In this document: positions 7,380-13,783 of the stretch, piece by piece
Numbering within the stretch: position 1 is the first letter of the stretch
Layout: every line of letters begins with the position of its first letter
Origin: Desulfobacterales bacterium
GTDB lineage: Bacteria > Desulfobacterota > Desulfobacteria > Desulfobacterales > C00003060
Length of the DNA: 28,624 nucleotides
Reading direction: 5' to 3'
Assembly (NCBI GenBank): GCA_030616425.1
Contig: JAUWXJ010000004.1
Location: forward strand, 1 to 28,624
Translations under genes and position numbers: made by a program
The notes under the pieces: model-generated
What the model was told of the DNA's origin: nothing
Seen by the model: only the letters and a program-made list of their open reading frames with translations
Databases searched by the model: none

Positions 7380-7565
7380 TTGGCAAAGAAGTCTTTAGTG
7401 GTGAAGGCAAAACGTAAGCCTATGTTTAGAACGCGAGCATATTCGAGATGTCCAATTTGTGGTCGACCGAGGGCATTTATGAGAAAGTTTGGCATCTGCC
7501 GAATATGTTTTAGAACTCTGGCGCTGAAGGGAGAGCTGCCTGGGGTAGTTAAATCGAGTTGGTAA
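7380..7565 (+). CDS. rpsN: Small ribosomal subunit protein S14, zinc-binding (type Z)
   Basis: 61 residues, the length of the short zinc-binding S14 form. The four ligands are C24, C27, C40 and C43 in CPIC and CRIC pairs. The start is TTG at 7380, giving AKKSLVVKAKRKP, after a GAAAGGGGG SD region. S14 folds into the 30S head with S3 and S10. Position between rplE and rpsH is canonical. It is followed by a 298 bp repeat-filled gap. Confidence 0.97.
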   Translation: MAKKSLVVKAKRKPMFRTRAYSRCPICGRPRAFMRKFGICRICFRTLALKGELPGVVKSSW

Positions 7566-7587
7566 GAAAGCGTCATTGGTCATTAGA

Positions 7588-7772
7588 AGCTGTTTCAAAA
7601 CCCTTTTCCTTGCCTGGTTGGCCATTTTGGAAAGTTCTAAGCTCGCTTCGCTAAAATTGTAAAACTCTCCCGCTATGCGGGATCAAACAGTTACAATTTT
7701 GACGCTCCGCTTCGCTAAGAACTTTTGGCAAAAATGGCAAAAATGGACTCGTCAAAAGGTTTTGAAACAGCT
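7588..7772. mobile_element. MITE-like palindromic element between rpsN and rpsH
   Basis: An approximately 185 bp stretch is self-complementary at several nested levels. The ends AGCTGTTTCAAAACCCTTTT (7588-7607) and AAAAGGTTTTGAAACAGCT (7754-7772) are inverted repeats. Inside, CCATTTTGG-AAAGTTCT pairs with AGAACTTTTGGCAAAAATGG; AAAATTGTAA pairs with TTACAATTTT; and a central CCCGC-TAT-GCGGG hairpin closes the structure. No coding capacity is visible. The right end (7738-7778) has a close copy at 2506-2546, and AGAAGCTGTTTC recurs at 9748-9759. Size, terminal inverted repeats and lack of genes fit a miniature inverted-repeat element; no target duplication was established. Confidence 0.65.
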
Positions 7773-7774
7773 TG

Positions 7775-7849
7775 TAGTCAGTGGTCATTGGTTATTCCTT
7801 ATTCGTTGCGAGTTGCGGGTTACAACTGACCAATGACAAATGACCGTAT
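7775..7849. repeat. AT-rich palindromic tract just upstream of rpsH
   Basis: To the right of the MITE-like element, GGTCATTGGTTATTCCTTATTCG is mirrored by ACTGACCAATGACAAATGACC, so that GTCATTGGT and ACCAATGAC can pair. Both the units and the layout match the tracts before rplB and rpsM. It runs to the rpsH SD (TAAGGAG, about 7849-7855), and would place a hairpin directly upstream of that ribosome binding site. Confidence 0.6.
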
Positions 7850-7863
7850 TAAGGAGACGTATA

Positions 7864-8262
7864 ATGCCAATTACAGATCCATTGGCTGATATGCTGACAT
7901 GCATCAGAAATGCCATTATGGCCAGACATAGCAAGGTCGACGTCCCCGCGTCCAAAATAAAAATCGGTGTGGCAAGAATCTTGAAAGCCGAGGGCTACAT
8001 TAAGAACTACAAGCTCATCAAGGATCAAAAACACGGGATCTTAAGAATCTATCTGAAATACGATGAGTTTAACGAGGGAGTCATTGTAGGTCTTAAGCGC
8101 ATGAGCAAGCCGGGCAGGCGCGTATATGTGAAAAAGAAAGAGATTCCTCCTGTCCTAAACGGAATGGGGGTTGCGATACTGTCTACATCAAGGGGGGTAG
8201 TCACTGACCGCGAAGCAAGAAAGCTAGACGTAGGCGGTGAACTGCTCTGCAGTATCTGGTAA
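7864..8262 (+). CDS. rpsH: Small ribosomal subunit protein S8
   Basis: 132 residues from ATG 7864, the normal S8 length. The frame is open upstream to 7840, but the canonical start MPITDPLADMLTCIRNA and the TAAGGAG SD seven or so bases ahead define the start. S8 binds helix 21 of 16S rRNA and, in E. coli, represses the spc operon by binding rplE mRNA. Other signatures are VPASKIKIGVARILKAEGYI, RMSKPGRRVYVKKKEIP, and GVAILSTSRGVVTDREARKLDVGGELLCSIW at the C-terminus. Confidence 0.98.
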   Translation: MPITDPLADMLTCIRNAIMARHSKVDVPASKIKIGVARILKAEGYIKNYKLIKDQKHGILRIYLKYDEFNEGVIVGLKRMSKPGRRVYVKKKEIPPVLNGMGVAILSTSRGVVTDREARKLDVGGELLCSIW

Positions 8263-8300
8263 ACCTGCTGACAGCCTGTGTTGCTGGGATAAGGTGATAC

Positions 8301-8837
8301 ATGTCTCGAGTAGGAAATCGACCGATTCAAATACTAGACGGTGTGAAGGTAACTTATGATCCCCGTCTACTAAGGGTAGAGGGGCCAAAAGGAGCGTTGT
8401 CTCGTGTGATACACCCTGATGTGGACCTGGATATAAAAGATGGTTTCGTTCACGTTATTCCATCTGGCAAGGCGAAGCAGACCAAAGCAATTCAAGGGCT
8501 TACACGAACATTGGCATCCAACATGATAACAGGCGTTACACAGGGGTTCGAACGTGCGCTTGAGATCAACGGTGTTGGTTATCGCGTCGATCTAAAGTCA
8601 AACGTTTTGACCTTGACTCTGGGGTACTCCCATCCTGTGGTCTACAAACTTCCTGAGGGCGTGTCGGCCGCTGTTAGCAAGAACAGAATCGTCCTGTCTG
8701 GGATTGATAAAGAGCTCTTGGGGTCCACGGCAGCCACAATTAGAAAATTTAGAAGGCTGGAGCCGTACAAGGGTAAGGGGATTAAGTACGTTGAAGAGAA
8801 AATTAAACGCAAGGTTGGAAAATCACTAGCAAAATAG
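8301..8837 (+). CDS. rplF: Large ribosomal subunit protein L6
   Basis: 178 residues, as usual for L6, which lies near the factor-binding site of the 50S. N-terminus MSRVGNRPIQILDGVKV and the LRVEGPKGALSR strand mark domain 1. GFERALEINGVGYRVDLKSN and LTLGYSHPVVYKLPEGV mark the second repeat. RKFRRLEPYKGKGIKYVEE is the C-terminal family signature. AAGGTG precedes the ATG. Only two bases separate the stop from rplR. Confidence 0.98.
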   Translation: MSRVGNRPIQILDGVKVTYDPRLLRVEGPKGALSRVIHPDVDLDIKDGFVHVIPSGKAKQTKAIQGLTRTLASNMITGVTQGFERALEINGVGYRVDLKSNVLTLTLGYSHPVVYKLPEGVSAAVSKNRIVLSGIDKELLGSTAATIRKFRRLEPYKGKGIKYVEEKIKRKVGKSLAK

Positions 8838-8839
8838 CT

Positions 8840-9208
8840 ATGGGCACTTTAACCTTGAAAAAAAGGGCACGTTTAAAAAGAAAGAGACGCGTGCGAAAAA
8901 AGATGTATGGTACTCAGGAGCGCCCCCGGTTAAGCGTTTTCAGGAGCGCGCGGCATATCTATGCCCAGGTAGTGGTGGATACATCCGGACATACTGTGGC
9001 GTCAGGATCTACTCTTGATAAAGAGACGCGGGAGCATCCGAAGTTTGAGAGTAAAGTGCAGGCGGCGCATTTTGTGGGAAAGCTTGTGGCGCGAAAGGCT
9101 ATTGAAAAAGGGATCTCGAAGGTCGTGTTTGACCGCAACGGCTTCTCTTATCACGGCCGTGTGCTGGCACTTGCTACGGGAGCCCGCGAAGAGGGGCTCA
9201 ATTTTTAG
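8840..9208 (+). CDS. rplR: Large ribosomal subunit protein L18
   Basis: 122 residues, normal for L18, a 5S rRNA-binding protein that with L5 forms the central protuberance. Features are RARLKRKRRVRKKMYGTQERPRLSVFRSARHIYAQVV, the SGHTVASGSTLD segment, AAHFVGKLVARKAIEKGISKVVFDRNGFSYHGRV, and LATGAREEGLNF at the end. The start ATG is only two bases after the rplF stop and lacks a strong SD, so it is probably translated by coupling. Confidence 0.98.
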   Translation: MGTLTLKKRARLKRKRRVRKKMYGTQERPRLSVFRSARHIYAQVVVDTSGHTVASGSTLDKETREHPKFESKVQAAHFVGKLVARKAIEKGISKVVFDRNGFSYHGRVLALATGAREEGLNF

Positions 9209-9223
9209 CAAGGAGGTAGACTG

Positions 9224-9718
9224 TTGGTTGGTGGAGAGATAGAGGAAGCTCAGCTAATAGAAAAGGTAGTCCATATAAGCCGAACAGCCAAGGTAGTCAA
9301 AGGAGGCCGCCGGTTTAGTTTCAGTGCCGTGGTTGTTGTTGGCGACGGCAGTGGTAAGGTGGGAAGCGGCCTGGGAAAGGCTAAGGAGGTTCCTGTGGCC
9401 ATTCGCAAGGGGATTGAGCGCGCCAAGAAGAACATGGTCGAAATTCCTCTAGTGAATCAGACCATTCCGTATGAGGTTCTTGGCAAGTATGGTGCTGGCT
9501 TGGTCTTGCTAAAACCTGCTGCTGCAGGAACTGGAGTTATTGCTGGCGGTGCTGTACGGGCGGTGCTGGAGGCCGCAGGTGTGCAGAACGTGTTGACTAA
9601 GTGTATAGGATCTCACAACCCCCATAATGTTGTGAAAGCTACCCTTGAGGGTCTGAGTGGACTGCGCAGCCGAGAGACGATTGCAGCAAGGCGCGGCAAG
9701 GACCCTGCTGAGATATAA
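9224..9718 (+). CDS. rpsE: Small ribosomal subunit protein S5
   Basis: 164 residues starting with TTG at 9224 behind a strong AAGGAGG. S5 sits at the mRNA entry and is involved in decoding fidelity. The double-stranded RNA-binding-like domain contains IEKVVHISRTAKVVKGGRRFSFSAVVVVGD and GSGLGKAKEVPVAIRKGIE. The C-terminal domain has KPAAAGTGVIAGGAVRAVLEAAGV and the GSHNPHNVVKATLEGL motif. A 105 bp gap to rpmD contains short repeats. Confidence 0.98.
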   Translation: MVGGEIEEAQLIEKVVHISRTAKVVKGGRRFSFSAVVVVGDGSGKVGSGLGKAKEVPVAIRKGIERAKKNMVEIPLVNQTIPYEVLGKYGAGLVLLKPAAAGTGVIAGGAVRAVLEAAGVQNVLTKCIGSHNPHNVVKATLEGLSGLRSRETIAARRGKDPAEI

Positions 9719-9815
9719 GTGTGACAATTGTTTGATCGTTGTGCCGTAGAAGCTGTTTCGTTGTTCGTTGGATTGAGGCAAATTGTAAGCTACGGACCAC
9801 TGACAATCTAGGGAA
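9719..9815. repeat. Short intergenic repeat tract before rpmD
   Basis: The rpsE-rpmD gap starts with a GTGTGACAATTGTTTGATCGTTG tract, and ends with CCACTGACAATC, giving a possible GATTGT/ACAATC-type pairing across the gap. AGAAGCTGTTTC (9748-9759) equals the left end of the MITE-like element at 7585-7596, and is followed by GTTGTTCGTTGG as in the rplB-rpsS gap. This looks like a composite of the two repeat families. The SD for rpmD (AGGGAAGGG) follows. Confidence 0.5.
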
Positions 9816-9823
9816 GGGATTAC

Positions 9824-10021
9824 ATGTCTAAAATACTTAGGATAACGCTAAAAAAAAGTATGATAGGCAGACCCGAAAAACATCGAAGGGTGATCCGCAG
9901 CCTGGGATTGAGAAAGTTGAACAAGACGGTTGCCTTGAAAGAGACACCCACGATCAGAGGAATGATTCGAAAAGTGTCCCACATGTTGGAGGTAGAGGAG
10001 AAGGCTGATGAAGCTGAATGA
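9824..10021 (+). CDS. rpmD: Large ribosomal subunit protein L30
   Basis: 65 residues. The core SKILRITLKKSMIGRPEKHRRVIRSLGLRKLNKTVALKETPTIRGMIRKVSHMLEV is a full L30, and the short charged tail EEKADEAE extends slightly beyond the common 58-60 residues. L30 is a non-essential 50S protein whose gene normally sits between rpsE and rplO, as here. AGGGAAGGG precedes the ATG. Its end overlaps rplO by 14 bases. Confidence 0.97.
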   Translation: MSKILRITLKKSMIGRPEKHRRVIRSLGLRKLNKTVALKETPTIRGMIRKVSHMLEVEEKADEAE

Positions 10022-10448
10022 GCTGTCGCCTCCAAAGGGGGCGCGCAAGAAAGTTAAACGGCTTGGCCGAGGACCGGGCTCAGGGCACGGCAAGACCGCA
10101 GGCAGGGGAAGCAAGGGCCAAAAGTCCCGCTCTGGCGGCAACATCAGGCCCGGATATGAAGGAGGGCAGATGCCCCTGCAGCGCCGCCTGCCCAAGCGGG
10201 GATTTACCAATATCTTTAGAAAAGAATTTGCGGTTGTCAACATACGTGATCTGGAGCGGTTTGAAAGAGGCTCGGTTGTGGACAAAACCGCGCTAACAGG
10301 TGCAGGCTTGCTAAAACGAAATTCAGATGGCGTCAAGCTGTTGGGACACGGTACGATTGACTATCCACTGGTGCTGAAAGTTGACCGGTGCAGTAAATCA
10401 GCACGGGCGAAGCTGGAGGCTGTTGGAGGCAAGGTGGAGTTCGTTTAA
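10008..10448 (+). CDS. rplO: Large ribosomal subunit protein L15
   Basis: 146 residues, normal for L15, a late-assembly 50S protein. N-terminus MKLNELSPPKGARKKVKRLGRGPGSGHGKTAGRGSKGQKSR is the typical extended glycine/arginine-rich tail; GYEGGQMPLQRRLPKRGF follows (residues about 49-66). The C-terminal LVLKVDRCSKSARAKLEAVGGKVEFV is also typical. The start overlaps the end of rpmD by 14 bases, and GAGGTAGAGGAG within rpmD is its SD. Confidence 0.98.
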   Translation: MKLNELSPPKGARKKVKRLGRGPGSGHGKTAGRGSKGQKSRSGGNIRPGYEGGQMPLQRRLPKRGFTNIFRKEFAVVNIRDLERFERGSVVDKTALTGAGLLKRNSDGVKLLGHGTIDYPLVLKVDRCSKSARAKLEAVGGKVEFV

Positions 10449-10482
10449 TTAGAAGGAGTTAAAGAGGAATTGATAAGTTAAT

Positions 10483-11793
10483 ATGGTCGGTGGCTTTCAA
10501 AATATATTTAAGATTCCTGAGTTAAAAAAGCGCATTCTGTTCACCTTCGGCATGTTGATGGTGTATCGCATTGGGTGTGCAGTTCCAACGCCCGGGATCG
10601 ACGCAGATGCCCTTGCCACATTTTTTGCCCGTGCACGGGGGACTCTCTTAGGGCTGTTTGACATGTTTTCGGGTGGCGCCCTTGAGCGGCTTTCAGTGTT
10701 TGCTCTGGGGATTATGCCGTACATAAGCGCCTCGATCATATTGCAGCTTCTGACCGTGGTGATTCCCCACCTGGACAGGCTATCCAAGGAAGGAGAGTCC
10801 GGGCGGAAAAAGATTACGCAGTATACACGTTACGGTACTGTCATTCTAAGTATAATCCAGGGGTTCGGAATCAGCATCGGGCTCGAAACCATGACCACAC
10901 CTGGAGGTGCAGCGGTAGTCGCCGATCCTGGCTGGAGCTTTAGGTTTATGACAGTGCTTACCCTGACTGCGGGTACAGCCTTTATCATGTGGCTTGGGGA
11001 ACAGATAACTGAGCGGGGAATTGGGAATGGTATATCCCTTATAATATTTGCAGGTATTGTAGCGCGTATGCCGAGCGCTATTGGCAATACCTTCCGTTTG
11101 ATGAGAACCGGCGAGATGGCGGCTTTTCTGGCGTTGGTATTAGTCGCACTGATGGTCGTAGTCGTGGCGGTTATCATATTCGTGGAGCGGGGCCAGAGGC
11201 GGATTCCAGTACAATATGCCAAACGGATCGTTGGCCGCAGGATGTATGGCGGTCAGGCCACGCATTTGCCCCTTAAGATTAATACGGCGGGCGTAATTCC
11301 GCCCATTTTTGCGTCTTCTATCATTATGTTTCCAGCCACGGTGGCCAATTTCATAAAGGTCCCGTGGATGCAGAGCGTTGCCGAGGCCATGGCACCCGGT
11401 GGTATCATATACAACCTTGTGTACGTTGGCTTTATTATCTTCTTCTGTTATTTTTATACTGCCGTTACGTTCAACCCAGTTGATGTGGCTGATAATATGA
11501 AGAAGTACGGAGGCTATATCCCCGGTATCAGGCCTGGCAAGCGCACAGCTGACTATATCGACAGGGTGCTGACACGCATAACCTTTGGTGGGGCCATTTA
11601 CGTGTCAGCGGTTTGCGTGTTGCCGACACTATTGATTTCCAGATTTAACGTTCCTTTTTACTTTGGGGGTACAGCCCTTTTGATCGTGGTGGGGGTGGCC
11701 ATAGATACTATCAGTCAAATGGAGAGCCACATGCTAGCCCGACACTACGAGGGTTTTATGAAAAAAGGGGGAGGCATTAAGGGCCGATATTGA
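10483..11793 (+). CDS. secY: SecY, channel subunit of the Sec protein translocase
   Basis: 436 residues, the standard bacterial SecY length, with about ten hydrophobic segments. SecY forms the protein-conducting channel in the inner membrane, with SecE and SecG. Signatures are RILFTFGMLMVYRIGCAVPTPGID in TM1, FDMFSGGALERLSVFALGIMPYISASII (plug and TM2), LGEQITERGIGNGISLIIFAGI (TM4-5), ERGQRRIPVQYAKR before the cytosolic loop, and GIRPGKRTADYIDRVLTRIT near the end. It is the last gene of the spc block; adk, often present between secY and map, is absent, and map starts one base after the stop. Confidence 0.98.
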   Translation: MVGGFQNIFKIPELKKRILFTFGMLMVYRIGCAVPTPGIDADALATFFARARGTLLGLFDMFSGGALERLSVFALGIMPYISASIILQLLTVVIPHLDRLSKEGESGRKKITQYTRYGTVILSIIQGFGISIGLETMTTPGGAAVVADPGWSFRFMTVLTLTAGTAFIMWLGEQITERGIGNGISLIIFAGIVARMPSAIGNTFRLMRTGEMAAFLALVLVALMVVVVAVIIFVERGQRRIPVQYAKRIVGRRMYGGQATHLPLKINTAGVIPPIFASSIIMFPATVANFIKVPWMQSVAEAMAPGGIIYNLVYVGFIIFFCYFYTAVTFNPVDVADNMKKYGGYIPGIRPGKRTADYIDRVLTRITFGGAIYVSAVCVLPTLLISRFNVPFYFGGTALLIVVGVAIDTISQMESHMLARHYEGFMKKGGGIKGRY

Positions 11794-11794
11794 T

Positions 11795-12553
11795 ATGGTC
11801 ATCTTGAAGTCTCCAAGCGAGATTGAAAAGATCAGCCAGAGTAATGTTATAGTCGCAGAGATTCTTGAAATTTTGCAGCAAAAGGTAAAACCTGGCTCCG
11901 ATACAGCAACACTGGATAAACTTTCCGAGGAACTGGCCCTTGCGAGAAATGCGAGCCCTGCTTTTAAAGGATATCGAGGTTATCCGTACAGCCTGTGTAC
12001 ATCACTTAACCAGCAAGTTGTCCACGGTTTTCCATCCAAGCGTCTCCTCAAGGAAGGGGATATACTTAGCATGGATTTTGGTATTTTCTATAATGGTTAT
12101 TATGGGGATGCAGCCATAACTGTACCCGTAGGCAAGGTGTCGAAGGTCGCTGAGCGACTAATGAAAGCCACCAAAAAAGCCCTTCACTTAGGGATTGAGC
12201 AGGCGGTACCAGGTAAACGGTTGTCTGATATTTCCCACGCAATTCAAAGCTGTGTGGAGGCAGCTGGGTTCTCGGTTGTCAGGAAATTTGTAGGACATGG
12301 CATAGGAAAGGCCTTGCACGAGGATCCTCAGGTACCTAACTATGGTGAGCCGGGCATGGGAATTCGCTTGAAACCAGGTATGGTCCTTGCTATTGAGCCA
12401 ATGGTAAATGTTGGTAGCTATGAGGTAAAGACCTTAGAGGACGGATGGACAACAGTGACAAAAGACGGGAGCTTGTCGGCCCATTTTGAGCATACCATTG
12501 CAGTTACAGAAGATGGGCCAGTTATCCTAAGTACTACAAACGGGAAAGCATAA
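11795..12553 (+). CDS. map: Methionine aminopeptidase, type I
   Basis: 252 residues. It removes the N-terminal methionine from nascent proteins with small second residues, using two divalent metal ions. The creatinase-like fold is evident from CTSLNQQVVHGFPS, the metal-ligand strand ILSMDFGIFYNGYYGDAAITVPVG (two Asp ligands), GHGIGKALHEDPQVPNYG (His ligand), and MVLAIEPMVN (Glu ligand), ending with DGSLSAHFEHTIAVTEDGP (last Glu and His). The length fits the short type Ia form lacking an N-terminal extension. The ATG is one base after secY. The stop TAA directly precedes infA in the same frame. Confidence 0.97.
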   Translation: MVILKSPSEIEKISQSNVIVAEILEILQQKVKPGSDTATLDKLSEELALARNASPAFKGYRGYPYSLCTSLNQQVVHGFPSKRLLKEGDILSMDFGIFYNGYYGDAAITVPVGKVSKVAERLMKATKKALHLGIEQAVPGKRLSDISHAIQSCVEAAGFSVVRKFVGHGIGKALHEDPQVPNYGEPGMGIRLKPGMVLAIEPMVNVGSYEVKTLEDGWTTVTKDGSLSAHFEHTIAVTEDGPVILSTTNGKA

Positions 12554-12772
12554 ACGCCCAAAGAAGAACCGATTCAGGTTCAAGGAAAGGTAGTAGAAAC
12601 TCTGCCCAATGCCATGTTTCGAGTGGAGTTGGAAAACAAGCACATGGCCTTAGCCCATGTTTCCGGGAAAATGAGGATGCATTTTATTAAGATTCTTGCT
12701 GGTGACATCGTGACCGTTGAACTTTCTCCGTATGATTTGTCGCGGGGCAGGATAATATATCGGGCCAAGTGA
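12554..12772 (+). CDS. infA: Translation initiation factor IF-1, apparent ACG start codon
   Basis: The frame encodes 72 residues, the exact IF-1 length, with the OB-fold sequence PKEEPIQVQGKVVETLPNAM, FRVELENKHMALAHVSGKMR, HFIKILAGDIVTVELSPYDL and a SRGRIIYRAK ending. IF-1 occupies the ribosomal A site during initiation. The codon at the expected initiator position is ACG (12554-12556), right after the map TAA in the same frame, so no ATG, GTG or TTG can provide a full-length start. The first in-frame ATG is at 12614 and would remove the first 20 residues; ATT at 12572 would remove six. A weak GGGAAAG lies 6-12 bases upstream. Alternatives are an error or mutation changing ATG to ACG. rpmJ follows 18 bases later. 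Confidence 0.9.
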   Translation, partial: TPKEEPIQVQGKVVETLPNAMFRVELENKHMALAHVSGKMRMHFIKILAGDIVTVELSPYDLSRGRIIYRAK

Positions 12773-12790
12773 CGGGAATAGGAAAGAACA

Positions 12791-12904
12791 ATGAAAGTAA
12801 GGGCATCAGTAAAGAAGATGTGCAACAAGTGTAAGATTATTCGTCGCAAGGGGACTGTTAGAGTCATTTGCGAGAATAAAAGGCACAAGCAAAGGCAAGG
12901 ATAA
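12791..12904 (+). CDS. rpmJ: Large ribosomal subunit protein L36, zinc-binding form
   Basis: A 37-residue gene: MKVRASVKKMCNKCKIIRRK then GTVRVICENKRHKQRQG. L36 is the smallest 50S protein. The zinc ligands C11, C14, C27 and H32 are all present, so this is the zinc-binding form. AGGAAAG precedes the ATG by a few bases. Location between infA and rpsM is the canonical one in many bacteria. Confidence 0.97.
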   Translation: MKVRASVKKMCNKCKIIRRKGTVRVICENKRHKQRQG

Positions 12905-12911
12905 AGGCGCT

Positions 12912-12979
12912 AATTGTTATTCGTTATTTGTTAATCGGATATCTGATAACGAATAACCAGTGACGAATAACCAATAACC
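12912..12979. repeat. Perfect 12 bp inverted repeat and tandem ACGAATAACC units before rpsM
   Basis: The rpmJ-rpsM gap holds a perfect inverted repeat, GTTATTCGTTAT (12916-12927) and ATAACGAATAAC (12946-12957), with an 18-base loop. Tandem ACGAATAACC/ACCAATAACC units continue to 12979. The 17-mer ACGAATAACCAATAACC at 12963-12979 recurs exactly at 23810-23826, far outside the ribosomal operon. The SD of rpsM (GAGGGGAGG) follows. There is no poly-T tail, so it is not a simple terminator. Confidence 0.8.
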
Positions 12980-13000
12980 AAACTGAGGGGAGGAAAAAGA

Positions 13001-13372
13001 TTGGCACGGATCGCAGGTGTTGATTTGCCAAGGAACAAACGGGTCGAGGTAGGTTTGACCTATATCTATGGTATTGGGCGCAGCACGTCCAGGAAGATAT
13101 TACTGGAGGCCGGTGTAGACTTTGACACAAAGACCGACCAATTAGGGGAGGACCAGGTTACGGCCATACGCAAGATCATCGATAGTCAATGCAGAGTTGA
13201 GGGGGAGCTTCGCACTGAAGCCTCAATGAACATAAAGCGATTGATGGAACTGGGGTGCTACCGTGGTCTGAGACACCGAAAATCACTCCCAGTTCGAGGG
13301 CAGCGAACCAGTACCAACGCCAGGACCCGGAAGGGTCCACGTCGCACTGTTGTGGGGAGGAGAAAGAGATAG
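13001..13372 (+). CDS. rpsM: Small ribosomal subunit protein S13
   Basis: 123 residues from TTG at 13001, behind GAGGGGAGG. S13 sits in the 30S head and bridges to the 50S. The sequence ARIAGVDLPRNKRVEVGLTYIYGIG, the HhH-like GIGRSTSRKILLEAGVDF, LRTEASMNIKRLMELGCYRGLRHRKSLPVRGQRT, and TNARTRKGPRRTVVGRRKR at the C-terminus make the identity certain. It begins the alpha block with rpsK and rpsD. Confidence 0.98.
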   Translation: MARIAGVDLPRNKRVEVGLTYIYGIGRSTSRKILLEAGVDFDTKTDQLGEDQVTAIRKIIDSQCRVEGELRTEASMNIKRLMELGCYRGLRHRKSLPVRGQRTSTNARTRKGPRRTVVGRRKR

Positions 13373-13386
13373 GAGGAAATGCGCAT

Positions 13387-13770
13387 ATGGCAAAGCACTC
13401 TCGAAAAGGGAAAGAAAAGAAGCACATTCCAAATGGGATAGCCCATGTCCAGTCTACCTTTAATAATACAATTGTGACCATCACCGACCCTGCGGGCAAT
13501 GTAGTGGCATGGTCCAGCGCTGGGACGCAGGGTTTCAAGGGTTCGCGGAAAAGCACCCCCTTTGCCGCTCAGCTGGCGGCCGAGGCTGCCGCCAAGAAGG
13601 CCATGGAACACGGGATGAAAAATGTTGAGGTCTATGTAAAAGGTCCTGGTGCAGGCCGGGAGGCTGCGTTGCGTGCCCTTCAGGCAGCGGGGTTTAGAGT
13701 CGTTTTGATCAAAGATGTGACCCCCATTCCGCACAACGGTTGTCGCCCGCCCAAGCGGCGCAGGGTGTGA
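13387..13770 (+). CDS. rpsK: Small ribosomal subunit protein S11
   Basis: 127 residues from ATG 13387, with AGGAGG about 10 bases upstream. The frame is open to 13255, but that would overlap most of the end of rpsM, and the family length supports the later start. S11 forms part of the 30S platform near the mRNA exit. Features are KKHIPNGIAHVQSTFNNTIVTITDPAGNVVAWSSAG, FKGSRKSTPFAAQLAAEAAAKKA, VYVKGPGAGREAALRALQAAGF and VTPIPHNGCRPPKRRRV. Confidence 0.98.
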   Translation: MAKHSRKGKEKKHIPNGIAHVQSTFNNTIVTITDPAGNVVAWSSAGTQGFKGSRKSTPFAAQLAAEAAAKKAMEHGMKNVEVYVKGPGAGREAALRALQAAGFRVVLIKDVTPIPHNGCRPPKRRRV

Positions 13771-13783
13771 AAGGAGGAGTATT

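Noticed and set aside
9848..10336. 162-residue minus-strand frame across rpmD and rplO
   Set aside because: Antisense to two certain genes, Arg/Pro/Ser-rich translation of a GC-rich sense region, no domain.
12602..12772. CTG at 12602 behind AAGGAAAGG as an alternative infA start
   Set aside because: It would delete the first strand of the IF-1 OB-fold (16 residues); kept only as a less likely alternative to ACG.
1331..12979. CRISPR array
   Set aside because: The repeats are imperfect, self-complementary and scattered between genes, with no regular spacer spacing or cas genes.
13255..13386. Long upstream extension of the S11 frame
   Set aside because: It overlaps the end of rpsM, and S11 length and the AGGAGG position support 13387.
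13258..13734. Long minus-strand open frame across rpsK
   Set aside because: It lies antisense to a well-supported ribosomal protein gene; codon bias of the sense gene makes such shadows common.
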